This document shows, piece by piece, positions 11,460 through 24,000 of a DNA stretch of 64,000 bases. The stretch lies in the NCBI GenBank assembly GCA_012934845.2, contig WNNJ02001104.1, positions 62,001 to 126,000 on the forward strand, read 5' to 3'. Positions within the stretch are counted from its first letter, which is position 1. Each line of letters opens with the position of its first letter. Origin of the DNA: Pomphorhynchus laevis. Its lineage: Eukaryota > Acanthocephala > Palaeacanthocephala > Echinorhynchida > Pomphorhynchidae. The notes beneath the pieces are model-generated. The model saw only the letters and a list, made by a program, of their open reading frames with translations, was not told the origin of the DNA and made no database searches. A program made the translations under genes and the position numbers.

Positions 11460-14200
11460 CTAGACGTATTTTCTCTTATGAAATTTGACTATCAAGTATC
11501 TTATTCTAATACAAAGTATATAATATAATAAAAATAAAATACCCGACCGCGCCAAGTGTTTCGATGGAGATGGGGACGAACAAATACTGTCGATCCTTAA
11601 AGCAGCTGTATTTGGTTCGTTTGAGCTGTTCCGTGTGGGCTTTAGCATCGCTAGCAGAAGACCGCATGTGCGACATGACTGGCGATCAGGTCGCACATGC
11701 GGGCAGGTGAAATCCCAAACGAGTATACGGCTAGCTTCTCATTGCATAAGAGTCCTACCATCGGGTCGTTTGTCATCGTCTCGCGCTAAGCCTGCCGGTT
11801 TGAGTCTAGAGGGCGATCCTACGGTAGCGAGAGCCATTCTCAAAATATCATTGATCACAACATGTCGATGTGGACGAGACGTTATCCTGTTGCAGTCTAA
11901 GGCATGAGCACTGTGCCGCGGGACCGATACTCCACAGATACACCGATGCCGTTGAAAGCATTGAACACCGAGCCTCAACGCTACGGCTATAGAAATAGAT
12001 CGGTCATCAAGTCGTGAGCCGACGGATGTTATCGGTAGTGCTTCAAGGAACACCCCGGACCACTTTGATGCTACTGCGATGAGTCGGGCTCGAGATTCAG
12101 TTGTCCGCGCTTCGTCGACAAGTCTTCGTCGGCACGCTTCGTAGTGTTCGGCCATCTATCGTTTTTGAGATATTTGATCCGATGGAATGGTCGTCCGATA
12201 TTCCGCGTTCCATTAATTTGTGGTATTTTCCCAGTCTGATTCTGAATGGCGAAGGGTTAACGGCGGACAGTTCCGTAGCAGTATCTTCTTCAGTTCCATT
12301 GTGTTTTTGATGGTTGAACCGAACGAAGGAAGGGCAGCCTCCAATGCTTGGCAAACACCGAGACCTCCAAGACGGATCGGTAAGGTCGCTTGCCTCCAGG
12401 CTTCGTTGGGTAGTGACGCATTGAGTATTTCGCTCAATATTCTTCGAACTTCAGTGTCGAAAAGTTGAAGCATTTCACTTCCGTTGCAAGGGGTACATCG
12501 AAGAAGGAAACCAATCTTTGGCAAGCTGAGTGAGCTACGCAAAATCACCAAGGCGTCGTGAGCGCTCAATTCGGTCAACCGGATTTCGGAGTTATGAAGC
12601 TCGTTCACTGCGCAGCTTAATGCGTTGTCGATTTTTGCTCGCCTGCCGAGCGGCGCACCCAGAAGCTGTGCGTCTTCAGGTGTGATAGTCTTGCACCCTG
12701 TTAACTTGCACGAGATAGCTTGGTTCACATTCCTGCTTTCGGTGTACACCTCGCACTTTTGGAAATTTAATTGTTATCCAATTTCGGCTCCGTCAGGCTA
12801 CATGTTTTGGATATCGACCCAAATGCCCTCCATCGTACCACCCAGGACGCAGTCGTCGAGGTACCATAGGTTCAGACTGGATTTTAAGCTATGTACTAAG
12901 CTTTTGACATGAGGCAAAATAGTACAGAGCCCAATGGGTCGCCCTGCTGAACGCCTTCAGCCGAGAGGATACGTTTGTTGCCGAATAGAAGCTCGCTCTG
13001 GCGGTCCTGCGACGCAGCGCAGGATTGCATCTCTGCTCAAGCAGTTGAACGCGTTGTAGTATTCGAGTTTTACTATAGTGTGGTTACGACTAGCCATGTC
13101 ACGCATATACACGCGAGATGCATATATTGTCGCTTCGATTCCACGCGGAGTAACGACGCCCAGCTGTATAGGGATAAAATGATTGGAGAGCGGACCGGAT
13201 GCGCATTGACATGACAATTAGAAGTGATGCGTCGAATTGTAAATCCGACAATGATTAGACGGATACCACCATCCTTCTTTAGAAAGGCGAGTAACTTTCC
13301 GTCGCATAGAATATTAGCAGCGTTATCCGGTACCGTTCCCTCCAGAAGAACTGTCATTAGATTCGTTAAAGCCGTGACTAAGTGACTTGCTTAGGTTCCT
13401 GCAGAAAATAACATGAGATCTCGTAGGTGCATTGGGCTTACGCCGTCTGGGCCACCCGTGGACTAGGGCGGGAAAGACCGTAAAGAACACAGTAAATGTG
13501 CGGCCGTAACAATAGGGCAGCAATCGACAGGGTAAAGCGGTTAAGACGGGCAATTGATAGATACTTTTCTCGGGGGATGCTTAGCTTATAGAGTTGTAGT
13601 TGTGTTTTCATCGCAAGATAGAAGGCGCGAGTCCATGCATGCAGTACTAACACCCCAGCGGATGTCGCCGTCCTCAATTTTTCCAGAAATCTTTCGGCGT
13701 AGTTGATCCACGAAGGATTTATTCATTGTAATGTTGCATCGGTTATGTTCCTCCAGACTACCTTCAGAAGGGAATTGGTAGATGAGATGGCGTACTCTGA
13801 TTCTGATGAGTAGACTCCACTACACCGACTCGTTAGAAGGTCGGTCAACGATTGCGTCAATAAGCTGAGAGAACTTCGCGGCAACGGCTGGTCGAGCGCC
13901 GCGTGAAATACGACGAATGAAACGAAAATTCCCAGATAAAAGCTTAGTGCAAAAAGAGCGTTCGGAGTTTTCGCTGGTGGTCACGGCAGGCTTACGGACA
14001 GATCTGAACGGGTTGATGTTGTCTGGAATATTGGCAGGCGGAAGTCCAGAACCGCGACAACCTGATATTGAACCATGTATTCGTACCATACTGGAAGTGT
14101 TTGCGACGAAGAGCCTGCGATTTATTGAACATTATACTCTCCCTCGACTTATTGTGTGCGTATTAGTCGGTAATGTTGTTGATTGGCCCTTCCGGTTTTG
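11460..14200 (-). mobile_element. Decayed LINE with reverse transcriptase and RLE-like C-terminus
   Basis: Minus-strand frames in order give an N-terminal segment (RGARPAVAAKFSQLIDAI), the RT region (LSNHFIPIQLGVVTPRG; motif-A-like VKLEYYNAFNCLSRD), a thumb region (DALVILRSSLSLPKIGFLL; LPIRLGGLGVCQALEAALP) and a C-terminal C-x-C...H...C followed by KRPDGRT. The C-terminal layout (zinc-like cysteines, Arg-Pro-Asp-Gly, then VPISIETLG near 11590) fits a restriction-like endonuclease as in R2-superfamily LINEs rather than an APE. The ORF is split over at least six frames, so the copy is dead. It is visibly richer in G and C than the surrounding sequence, which marks it as inserted. The clade is not resolved. 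No target-site duplication or tail could be fixed. Confidence 0.7.
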
Positions 14201-14439
14201 TTGAGTTATTTGGCATATCGTATTGGGATATTCGTCAGTTGTATACGTATAGTTGTATTGTATGTTATGATTGTATGTTAATTATTTCTCAAACTTTTTG
14301 CAAATTAGATTCCTTTGCTTATTAATACTGTAGATCTTAGTGGCACTGTAGATTGTATGTTAATTATTTTTCAAACTTTTTTTAAAGTTATAAAACTTAA
14401 AACTTTTTTCAAACTTTAATATTAAATATATATTTTTTA

Positions 14440-14456
14440 TATTAAATTTATTAATT

Positions 14457-14500
<44 letters not shown>
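14440..14500. repeat. (TA)n microsatellite
   Basis: A run of TA dinucleotides directly abutting the left end of the palindrome. Confidence 0.85.
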
Positions 14501-14502
<2 letters not shown>

Positions 14503-14756
14503 TACTCGGATTTTAAGTCAAACCGGAAACACAAAGATATCGTTTTATTCAAGCTTTCGACCAACTAGTGGCCTTCTTCAGGAAAATAATATTGTAATTT
14601 GCTAGAACAGTTATAAATTTAAAAAAGAAAATTTATAACTGTTCTAGCAAATTACAATATTATTTTCCTGAAGAAGGCCACTAGTTGGTCGAAAGCTTGA
14701 ATAAAACGATATCTTTGTGTTTCCGGTTTGACTTAAAATCCGAGTATTAATATATA
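14493..14756. repeat. Near-perfect palindrome, two arms of about 129 bp
   Basis: Arm 14493-14621 is the reverse complement of 14628-14756 around a 6-base centre; I saw no mismatch. The right arm reads, in parts, CCTGAAGAAGGCC, ACTAGTTGGTCGAAAGC and TTTCCGGTTTGACTT. The CTGAAGA ... GGTCGAAAG part resembles hammerhead-like termini seen in some Penelope-like elements, with one extra A, so it is only suggestive. Such a snap-back could form by fold-back retrotransposition or template switching. Confidence 0.85.
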
Positions 14757-14851
14757 CAAGTATCCGTCAAAGGATCCCGGAGCTGATTTGAATAAATAAT
14801 CTAAACTATATATACATATATATCTATCAAATGTCCTATCCTGTGATATTA

Positions 14852-15039
14852 TCAAAAATGTACCAAATTATCAGAAGTCGAAATAGACAGTCGAGTGGCA
14901 AATTCCATTGCATTAAAATTGTAATCCAATACAATCAGTGCTCCGTGTATTCCCGATTCTGGCATTTTTCTGTTTAGTTCACTCAAACCATTGTTCATTA
15001 GCCACGATTGCAATTCTTGATTCGTCCACACAAGTAGAT
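14852..15039 (-). CDS. PPFIA: Liprin-alpha SAM3 exon
   Basis: Acceptor TTAAAG. LLVWTNQELQSWLMNNGLSE, PESGIHGALIVLDYNF and ATRLSISTSDN match liprin SAM3 ([45 protein letters not shown]). The frame stops soon after at TGA, earlier than in vertebrate liprins, which carry about 20 further SAM residues. A GTACAT donor just before the stop would allow a further exon to the left, but none is seen next to the palindrome. Confidence 0.85.
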
Positions 15040-18000
15040 CTTTAAGTTTTAAGTTTGTTATGTTCTTATATACTAAAAATATAACAACCTGTATCAGCAG
15101 TCATGGTCTTTAATCGTTTTTCTTCTAATTGAAATTTATTGAAATCAAATTTTCGAAGAAGTTCAACTCCGAAATTAATGCTTTTTCTTAAAGACAAAAA
15201 CAAATATTTGTAACCTAAATGAAACACAAATAAAAGTTCAATATATACTCAAGTAGACAAATATATAAGCATCTAACGATCGTGGTAATTTCAGATTGAA
15301 TCGAGAGCTACAGACTAACAAGTCTGATAATACACTGGCAAAACGTTATTAATCAGATCAGCTAACTGAGTCTACATATTTATATTATTAATAAATTAAA
15401 AATAAAGATATAAAATGTAAATAATTAAATAATAAACAATTATATAAGATTTTATATAATTTATATTTTATAAAGTAAGAATTTAAAATAAAATTCAATT
15501 TTTATGAATGTCACAGTATAAATGCAATATCATTTTAATATAATTTAATATAATATAATTTTAATTTAAAAATAATGTTAAGTTAATATAATTATATTTT
15601 ATATTAAATGTAGATATGTTACATGTAATATATTTCATTTTAATATAATATTTACATTAAATCGATTAATTAATACCACTAAATATTGACGTTGTGCAAT
15701 AACTACATTATGCATAAATCATAAAATTTGTTTTTATCTTCAAAAACATTAATATGTCTAGGAAATAAAAAGTAGTGACAGAAAATTATTCTCTTTAACT
15801 AAATCCATAGCTGATAATCAGATCTGCAAACAGAGTCTACATATTTTTTTATTATTTTTATTAATAAAAAAAATCTTAAATAAAATTTAAAAATTTGATA
15901 ATTAAATAATAAATAATTGTTTACAAAATAGATATTATGATTTTAACATAGTTTACAAAATTTAATTTAAAAAATGTTTTTTTACTCCGTAATTTTATAC
16001 TTCATAATATAAAGGTATTACTTTTATATTTTATATACTGAGGATAGTTTATCGGCACCGCAAAAAGCAGCAACGTTTGCGTGGGCAGTGAATGCAAAGC
16101 ACTTCTTTCTCTGTTCTGAAGAATAATGGATATTTTAAAATTATAAACATAATAAATTTTATATTGTATAAAATTTATATAAATCTTAAATTAAAAGTTG
16201 AAATTTAAAATAAAAGTCAATTTTTATGAATTGACTAAGCTAATTGGTTGAGCTTAATATCTTAGGATCCAAGATAAATCTAAGATACACCGAATGCTTC
16301 ACAGTGAAATCATCAGTAATAATTCTGTATAATCAAGATTATATCTACTTTCAAAAGGTAGACCTCATCAGCTACGTTTTACGTTTTGGTTCTTTTTAAT
16401 GCTGGATGACGATCACTCGATTCATCTGCTTTATTGACAATTAGATTGAATGAAAAAAATAAATCAATTTTTAAATTAAAGTAATGACATATATTTATGG
16501 TCAGTAACTGTTATAAGCAAGCAGCGTTTACTGATCGTAACGATATTTATCTTTACAATAAATTGTATAATATTACAATATTATATATTACAATACTATA
16601 TATATTAAAATGTTATATATATTAAAATATTATATTATATTTAATAATAATTTCATTATTCTACATACGAAGCGGTCAATCCACTTTAGCATAAAAACAT
16701 GAACGTTGAAACTTTCTAGTAAACGATGCATGAACGCTTCTATAGTTGGTCGAGGAATAGGTGCCCAAACTTGAAATCATAGCAGTTCCTACTGATGACC
16801 TCTAATCCTTATTCATAAACATCGAAAATTATTTATTAGTCAATTCATAAAAATTGACTTTTATTTGAAATTACAATTTCAAATTTTAACTTAATATAAG
16901 TTATATAAAATCTTTTAACAATTATTTATAATTATTTATAATTATATATCATTTTATTATTTTTATTTATCATTATGTTCAATTTATAAATTATTTAATA
17001 TATGTAGACTTAGTTAGCTGATTTGATTAATAAATTGAGACATTTAAGTTTAACAACTCCGTTATGTCAACTAAGAATTCAATATAATCCATTTTAGCAA
17101 AATCAAATAATTGATTGATATTAGCATTTAGATTGAATGAAAGAATTTCGTCTTACATTTTGCAAATTTAATTGAAATCATTTCTGATTTCAAATTAAAT
17201 CAGCATTGAAAAGCCTAAACTTGTCAATCAAGTTACGACCTTAGTCAATCAAATTACAGAAATGATGAGGAATTTCCAAGAGGAATCTTAGAATAAGTTG
17301 TGTTGGGTGTATATACGAGCACTGATTGCAACTACAAACATATCGGTCATACAGGCAATCCGCTCAATAATGTTGATGTATTCTAATATGATGTGCTGAT
17401 GCTGTCAATCAAACGGCATCGATTAGTACGCTACTATTTATACAACAGCAGTACGGTGCTTTTATAGGATTGAAGAAACTTACAGAATAAAAATTGTCAA
17501 AATTTAAATTGCAACAATAATTGCTGTGGTTTGAAATCATTTCCAATTTCAAATTCGTGACAATTCACTAAATTATAAATTTTGAATCAAATTACTAAAT
17601 CGGAATTTTTAATTTTCAAAATTAAAACCAATTTTTAGTTGTTTACGTCAACAATAATAACGTGTTTGATATTTTAAGCAAATAATTTAAGTATTTAAAT
17701 TAAGTATAAATTTAAGTATTTAATTATATTTAAGTAATAAATTATAAATTTTTTAATTATAATTATAATTAAGTAATAATTTATGTAATAATTATTATAA
17801 TTAAGTATATAATTATTAAGTGCAATTGACACTTAATTAATTATTCTTATAATTCAAGTATTTCACATTTATTTATCTTTATAATTCAATTAAACATATA
17901 GGTATTTATTTATAATCAAGATTATATCTTAATCACCTTAAAAAGGTGATTATCTACGTTTTACGTTTTGGTTCTTTCTAATGCTGGATGACGATCACTC

Positions 18001-21000
18001 GATTCATCTGCTTTATTGACATTTATATTTAATTAAATACTTTCGTTTTACATTTTGCAAATTTAATTGAAATCATTTCTGATTTTAAGTTAAATTTAAT
18101 ATTTGACCCGTTATCCATTAATTTATTATAATAAAGAACATAATTTGCAGAAACTTTATTAGAATTTTCGCGTTGAGATAATCAGCGTTGAGATATAATT
18201 CGTGACAATTCACTAATTTTCAGAATTTTCAAAATAAAAACTAACTTTTTAAGGTCAACAATAACGTGTTTGATATTTTAATATTTTAGTATGTTATTTT
18301 TAGTAAGTATTTCACATTTAATTATTCTTATAATTTAAGTATTTCACATTTTTTATCAATGATTAATAATTCAATTAAACATATCGAGATTTATTTGCGA
18401 TTTGTAATAAAAAATAAAATATTAATTAATTATTAATTTAATAAGAAAAGAAAATAATTCAAAACTATGTGCCAGTCGTTCTTTATTAGCAATTGGCACT
18501 GTCATTACAGAGACAATGAAAATGCAGAGATGTTTTGGCCAGTGAAGTAGCTATTATTAACTTATTGGCTAAAATAGAAATTTACCTGTGTCCAAAATCA
18601 ATGATGTTCAAGTGGGTAATCATATGTTCCTCAGTTAAATAGGCCAACATTCTTGTATCCACTAAGTTATCCATAAAGATGTTTTTGTATTGTTGCAAAC
18701 CTAATGAAGATAGCCATTGATTTGCGACCCATTCATGATTCGTTTCCTTAGATATAGTTATCTAAAATTGTACGAATTTATTTTTAAATTGAGCAATAAA
18801 AACGTACATATTCTAAAGACTGAAAAGACTCGTCGCGAGTTGTAGTTCGAGATGTATAGTCAATTATTTCACGAATAGCCAATTGAAGCTTCATTCTGTG
18901 CAGTGGATTGTCTATCCAAAGTTTTTGTTGCATCTCGTAATCAGATAGATTTGAAATACATTCAGCAGATCCAACATTAGAGCAGAACGCTTCAACGTAC
19001 AAGAGAGGCATACCAATACATAACTAAACATACACTACGTTACAGAAAACTTTGTTTTAAGAAGTTTATATATTAAGATCGGGATTGTTGAAAATTCAAT
19101 GCATTAGTCAAAAGTTGAATTGTCATAGAAATTTTATTTTTTAAATGCATAAATATTTTTATTTTAATGTTATTTTAATTTTGTGTTCTAAGTGCATAAA
19201 TGTTTTTATTGACGGGTATTAATTTTGCCCATTTGCTGTTCACAAAATATTGTTAAGAACATAGGACATATAAGCTATCATATAGCAAATGACATATCAG
19301 CCCAAAGCTTATCTTTGGGTTTAATAAAATTCAAAAGAATTTCATAACAGATTGAAAAATAACAAGATCATATTAAGTATGATGGTTAATATGCAAAAAA
19401 TGTCACGATCAACATTGCATAGTCAAAGTGTTGCTTACTTACTGATAAAATCAATAATTTATTTCTTTCTTTGTTGGCTAGAAGCAATAATACCTCTAGC
19501 CTACCTATCACAGATGGAGTATCTCGTTCGATAAATGGTGTCCGGTTATGCAGTGTTTACTTTAATACTTTATTTATAAAATTAAATTGGATTAATTCTC
19601 AAAATTTATTTATAAAATTTAAAGTAAGTTTTATGAGAATTTAGCAACAATGTGTTACTTCAAAATAGAATTTTGTGGTGTATATCGTAATTATTTACTA
19701 GGACAATTTAAATTGTATAGCTATATATAATGAAGGAGAGTAAGACCATTCCGTGTGAATTTTTTGTAAAACATGTAAGTCAGACGCAAAAGAATGATGA
19801 ATGCCGTTTCGTCATTCTTTCGTCATTTGCAGAGGAGGACTGGCAAAGTCCTCCTCTGCATCCAGTAGTGGGAGGGATCGGGCACTGATGAGTCATTGTG
19901 ATGACGAAACAACATTCGTCAATCTTTCGCGTCTGGCTTACATGTTTTACAAAAAATTCACGCGGAATGGTCTCACTCTCCTTAAATAAAAGTTAGCCGA
20001 TATTAAAGAGACCTGCGCTGGCTTTTGCCAGTGCTTTTGCTAATGATCCTTTTTGGTGAAGCTGTAGTACTGATTTAGTACTCTATGATGTTACTAGAAA
20101 ATTTTCTAGTGCATCTTTCACATTGATTCATTCACTGATTGCCGTCTGCCAGTCCTCCTCTGCATCCAGTAGTGGGAGGGATCTGGTACTGTAGAGTCAT
20201 TGTGATGACGAAACGGCATTCGTCATTCTTTCGCGTCTTGCTATATATAAAATATTGATATAAATTCATACTAATAATTATTTATATAATATATATAATA
20301 TTATATAATGTATATATCAATATACATTATATAAATGGCTTCCGCAGTTTGCGCAAAATGGCTTGACCCTACACTTCTCAGGATGTATAGTAGTTGTACC
20401 ACACACGCCGCACTTATGGGGTAGAGAACATCCAGCAGACCAATGCCCCCATTGATGGCAATTGTTGCAGTGAGGGTACGTTAGTGAGTCGGTTTCGATT
20501 ATTAAAAATCTCAAATTATACCCAATAAAAGGATTGCATGTCGAAATCGACAGTTTTAGAGCTTCATCCACCGGGGCATTGCAGAACGCCACGGGGATGG
20601 GGAAGCCTTTAATCCCTTTGATAAAGCGAACATTAGAGATTTTGTAATCAGTTTCTAGGGCTGATATGTCTTCTTCTAAAATGAATGTAGGCATATTATT
20701 TATCTTTATTGTTGCCAGGATTGGTTTGGAAGCAATTATACCTCGTTTCGAATGCTATTTTTTAAAGTAGTCGACCTACGACATTGCCAGATCAGGAGTG
20801 CAGAATGAGATTTTAATCTCAGATTCATAATATTTAATCGCATTGAACATCGATCGGCAAAGCCTCTTATAAAAACATTGAACATGTTCTGTCTTTCCAG
20901 AAGCACCAAAAGTCTGATAATCACCAGGTTGGATAATTTTGGTACCGGGGGAGTTCTCCCTCCGGAATATATTTAAGAGAAGCTAAATCTCCACTTACCT

Positions 21001-24000
21001 CGTTTATTGCATTGGCAGGAAAATTAGTTTTCATTGAGTTCTTTAAACGTTCCGACATGCTAAATTTACTCATTTTTTGTGCTTTGTTAGATAGAGAGAA
21101 CTTTTGTTCGTGCATTGTGCTTCAGCTGTATACACGCATGTTGCTTGTTCACTAACCTTAGCAAGTTGATGAAGGCAGAACGATAGCACACGTGCTGTCC
21201 TGTGAAGCCACTGCTTACGCAAACCATACCAGATGTAAGGCTGGTAACAGGTGGAGGAGCTGCGCTTAGTGAATTCATTCAGAGGTTTACTGAGGATTAA
21301 GTACTGTCGAAGTTGTGTAGCTACAGGGCCATATTGATGAGACCCCATGTAGTGATGAGTAAACTAAGGTCGAAACGCCTCATTGTAAGATAGGCTTTTG
21401 TGGTAGGTGCATTCCGGGTTAAGCTTCCCGACGAAGGTTGTAAAAAAGCATGCAAGTTTAAATTTCCTGTTCGTGTTAATAAAAAAGTTGTGTTTAAAGT
21501 CTTTCTTAAAAATATGATTATTTTATGTTTTTCGCAAACATTAAATTTTATTTTTTTCTTTATACTGTAAAGTTATATTATATTAAATATTTCCGCAGTC
21601 CTCCTCTGCGGAAAATGCAGAGGAGGACTGGCAAAGTCCTCCTCTGCATCCAGTAGTGGGAGGGATCTGGCACTGATGAGTCATTATGATGACGAAACGG
21701 CATTCGTCATGATTTCGCCTCTAGCTTACATGTTTTACAAAAAATTCACGCGGAATGGTCTCACTCTCCTTCATGATAAAAGTTAACCGATATAAAAGAG
21801 ACCTGCGCTGGCTTTTGCCAGTGCTATTGCTAATGATCCTTTTTGGTGAAGCTGTAGTACTGATTTAGTACTCTATGATGTTACTAGAAAATTTTCTAGT
21901 GCATCTTTCACATTGATTCATTCACTGATTGCCGTCTGCCAGTCCTCCTCTGCATCCAGTAGTGGGAGGGATCTGGTACTGTAGAGTCATTGTGATGACG
22001 AAACGGCATTCGTCATTCTTTCGCGTCTTGCTATATATAAAATATTGATATAAATTCATACTAATAATTATTTATATAATATATATAATATTATATAATG
22101 TATATATTATATATCAATATATAAATATAATATATATGATTATATAATATATATTATATATAAATTAATATATATATTTACAAATATTTAAAACTATATA
22201 TTTACTATTTTTCAGTCCCATAATTGCATACGCATATGCGACAAATCCAATTTATTAGTCCAAACCATTTCAATAAGATTTTCGTAATGAAATTTTAAAA
22301 TTTCAAGTATGAACAGTTAAGTTGTCTTACTTGATTCCTAATTACCGACAACTTGAGCACAAATTAATAGCAAGGATATAATATTTTTTATTATATTAAC
22401 TAGAACATGTGTCTCAACACTTAATTAAATTATTTATTGTAAATAGTTGATAATGATTCATTATTGATAAAGAATTATTGAAGCTGGATCAAAAACTGGA
22501 ATTATAAACATTTATTATATAAAACATTTATCAAAATTTATTTACATCATTTATATCTAATAAATAATTAAACAAAATTTAGCAAATTTTAAGTCGAAAA
22601 AATGAAGACGGATTATTGCCATAAATTTAATTTATTAAACAAAAGCATTTATTACAAGATGTTCTTGTAATAAAATTTGTATCAAACAAATGTAGTGCAA
22701 TAATACCTCTAGCCATCCTATCACAGATGCAGTATCCCATTCGATAAATGGTGTCCGGTTATGCAGTGTTGACTTTAATATTTCTCGTCTGAATACACAT
22801 TTTGATTATCAATAATAATGTATTTAAAAATATACTCTTGATCAAATCGCTTGTTATATTCAGAATTAAATTGATGTGAAATGTTTGATATTTGAGCAGT
22901 ACGCTGTTGAGCATTACTTTGGGTTGAGCAATCGCCAAATAATTCCTTCCCGGCGAATGGTATAAAATAACCTTAAATAAAACGAGTGAATGCTTTATTT
23001 AATTTATTTATAGTAAATGTGATATAACCTATACTTGAAATACTATTTAATTCTTCTGAATTAACCGTATCATAATATGTTGGTGGAACAAAATACGTTC
23101 CGTAATTTACAGAACCATAAGCAACTTCCCCGTATTTAGAATTTGGGTTCGTGATCGATTCATATGATGCGTGCAGCTAAAATTATACCGTAAACAAGCT
23201 TTTACAATAAAGAGCATTACCATATCATCACATGTGTTTCTAAGGGATCGGGATAATAGGCAATGCGAAGATTGTGCGCGTGGTAAATTCTTAAAAGGTG
23301 AGGAATAGAAGCTGGTGCACAAATTGTCGCACGAAAGCATTGGACTAGATCGATACATTCCGTGAGATGAATTTTGTAAAAGGGAGTTCTGTCGGTTTAT
23401 TCGAATTGAGTCTTCTTGTCCTACATTCCCGAATTGATCATTGCGCGATTCGTCAGTAAATTTGTGATTGACTGTTCTTGAAATTTTAAATTTTTATATA
23501 AAAGTGATTTGAATTAAATAAAATTGTTAGGAATTAAAAATAATTAAAATTAAAATATCAAAAATTACCACACATTAAATTAAAATATTTTATAACACCT
23601 TTATTAATGTATTTTGAAAATTCTTAAAATATCACATATTGAGGTGTTTTATCCAAGCATTAGCAATAAATCTTTTACAGTGCAATTTTATATTTTTAAT
23701 TCAACTGTAAGATCACAAATAAGTTACATCATAAACACTAAACGTAGGTTAATAATTAACTTATCACCAACAAACTACTTAGCTTACTTTAATTATGTCA
23801 TTGAAAAATTATATTCAAAATTATTTTTATATAAATTATTATTAAAATTATTATTTAATATTAATATTTAAATATTAAATATTATTTAATATTTAAATTA
23901 TTATTTAATATTAATTATTAATTATTTTTAAATCGTAAATTATTAAAAAGTTATCGAGTAAAGTTCTAAAATATTCTGTTTACTGATTTTTTAAATCAAC

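Larger units (their letters stand above)
21616..22106 (+). repeat. 490-bp direct repeat (right) flanking a LINE fragment
   Basis: Partner of 19828-20318. Differs by a handful of bases. Could be a tandem duplication of the whole block, or two insertions of the same dimeric element. Confidence 0.85.

Noticed and set aside
11635-13214. Plus-strand frames of 69-95 codons in the LINE
   Set aside because: Antisense shadows of the minus-strand LINE; long only because that element is richer in G and C.
16325-16445. Possible hammerhead on the minus strand (CTGATGAGG followed by a hairpin)
   Set aside because: No GAAA block follows the hairpin and no outer helices can be drawn; the copy at 17910-18030 does not keep the core.
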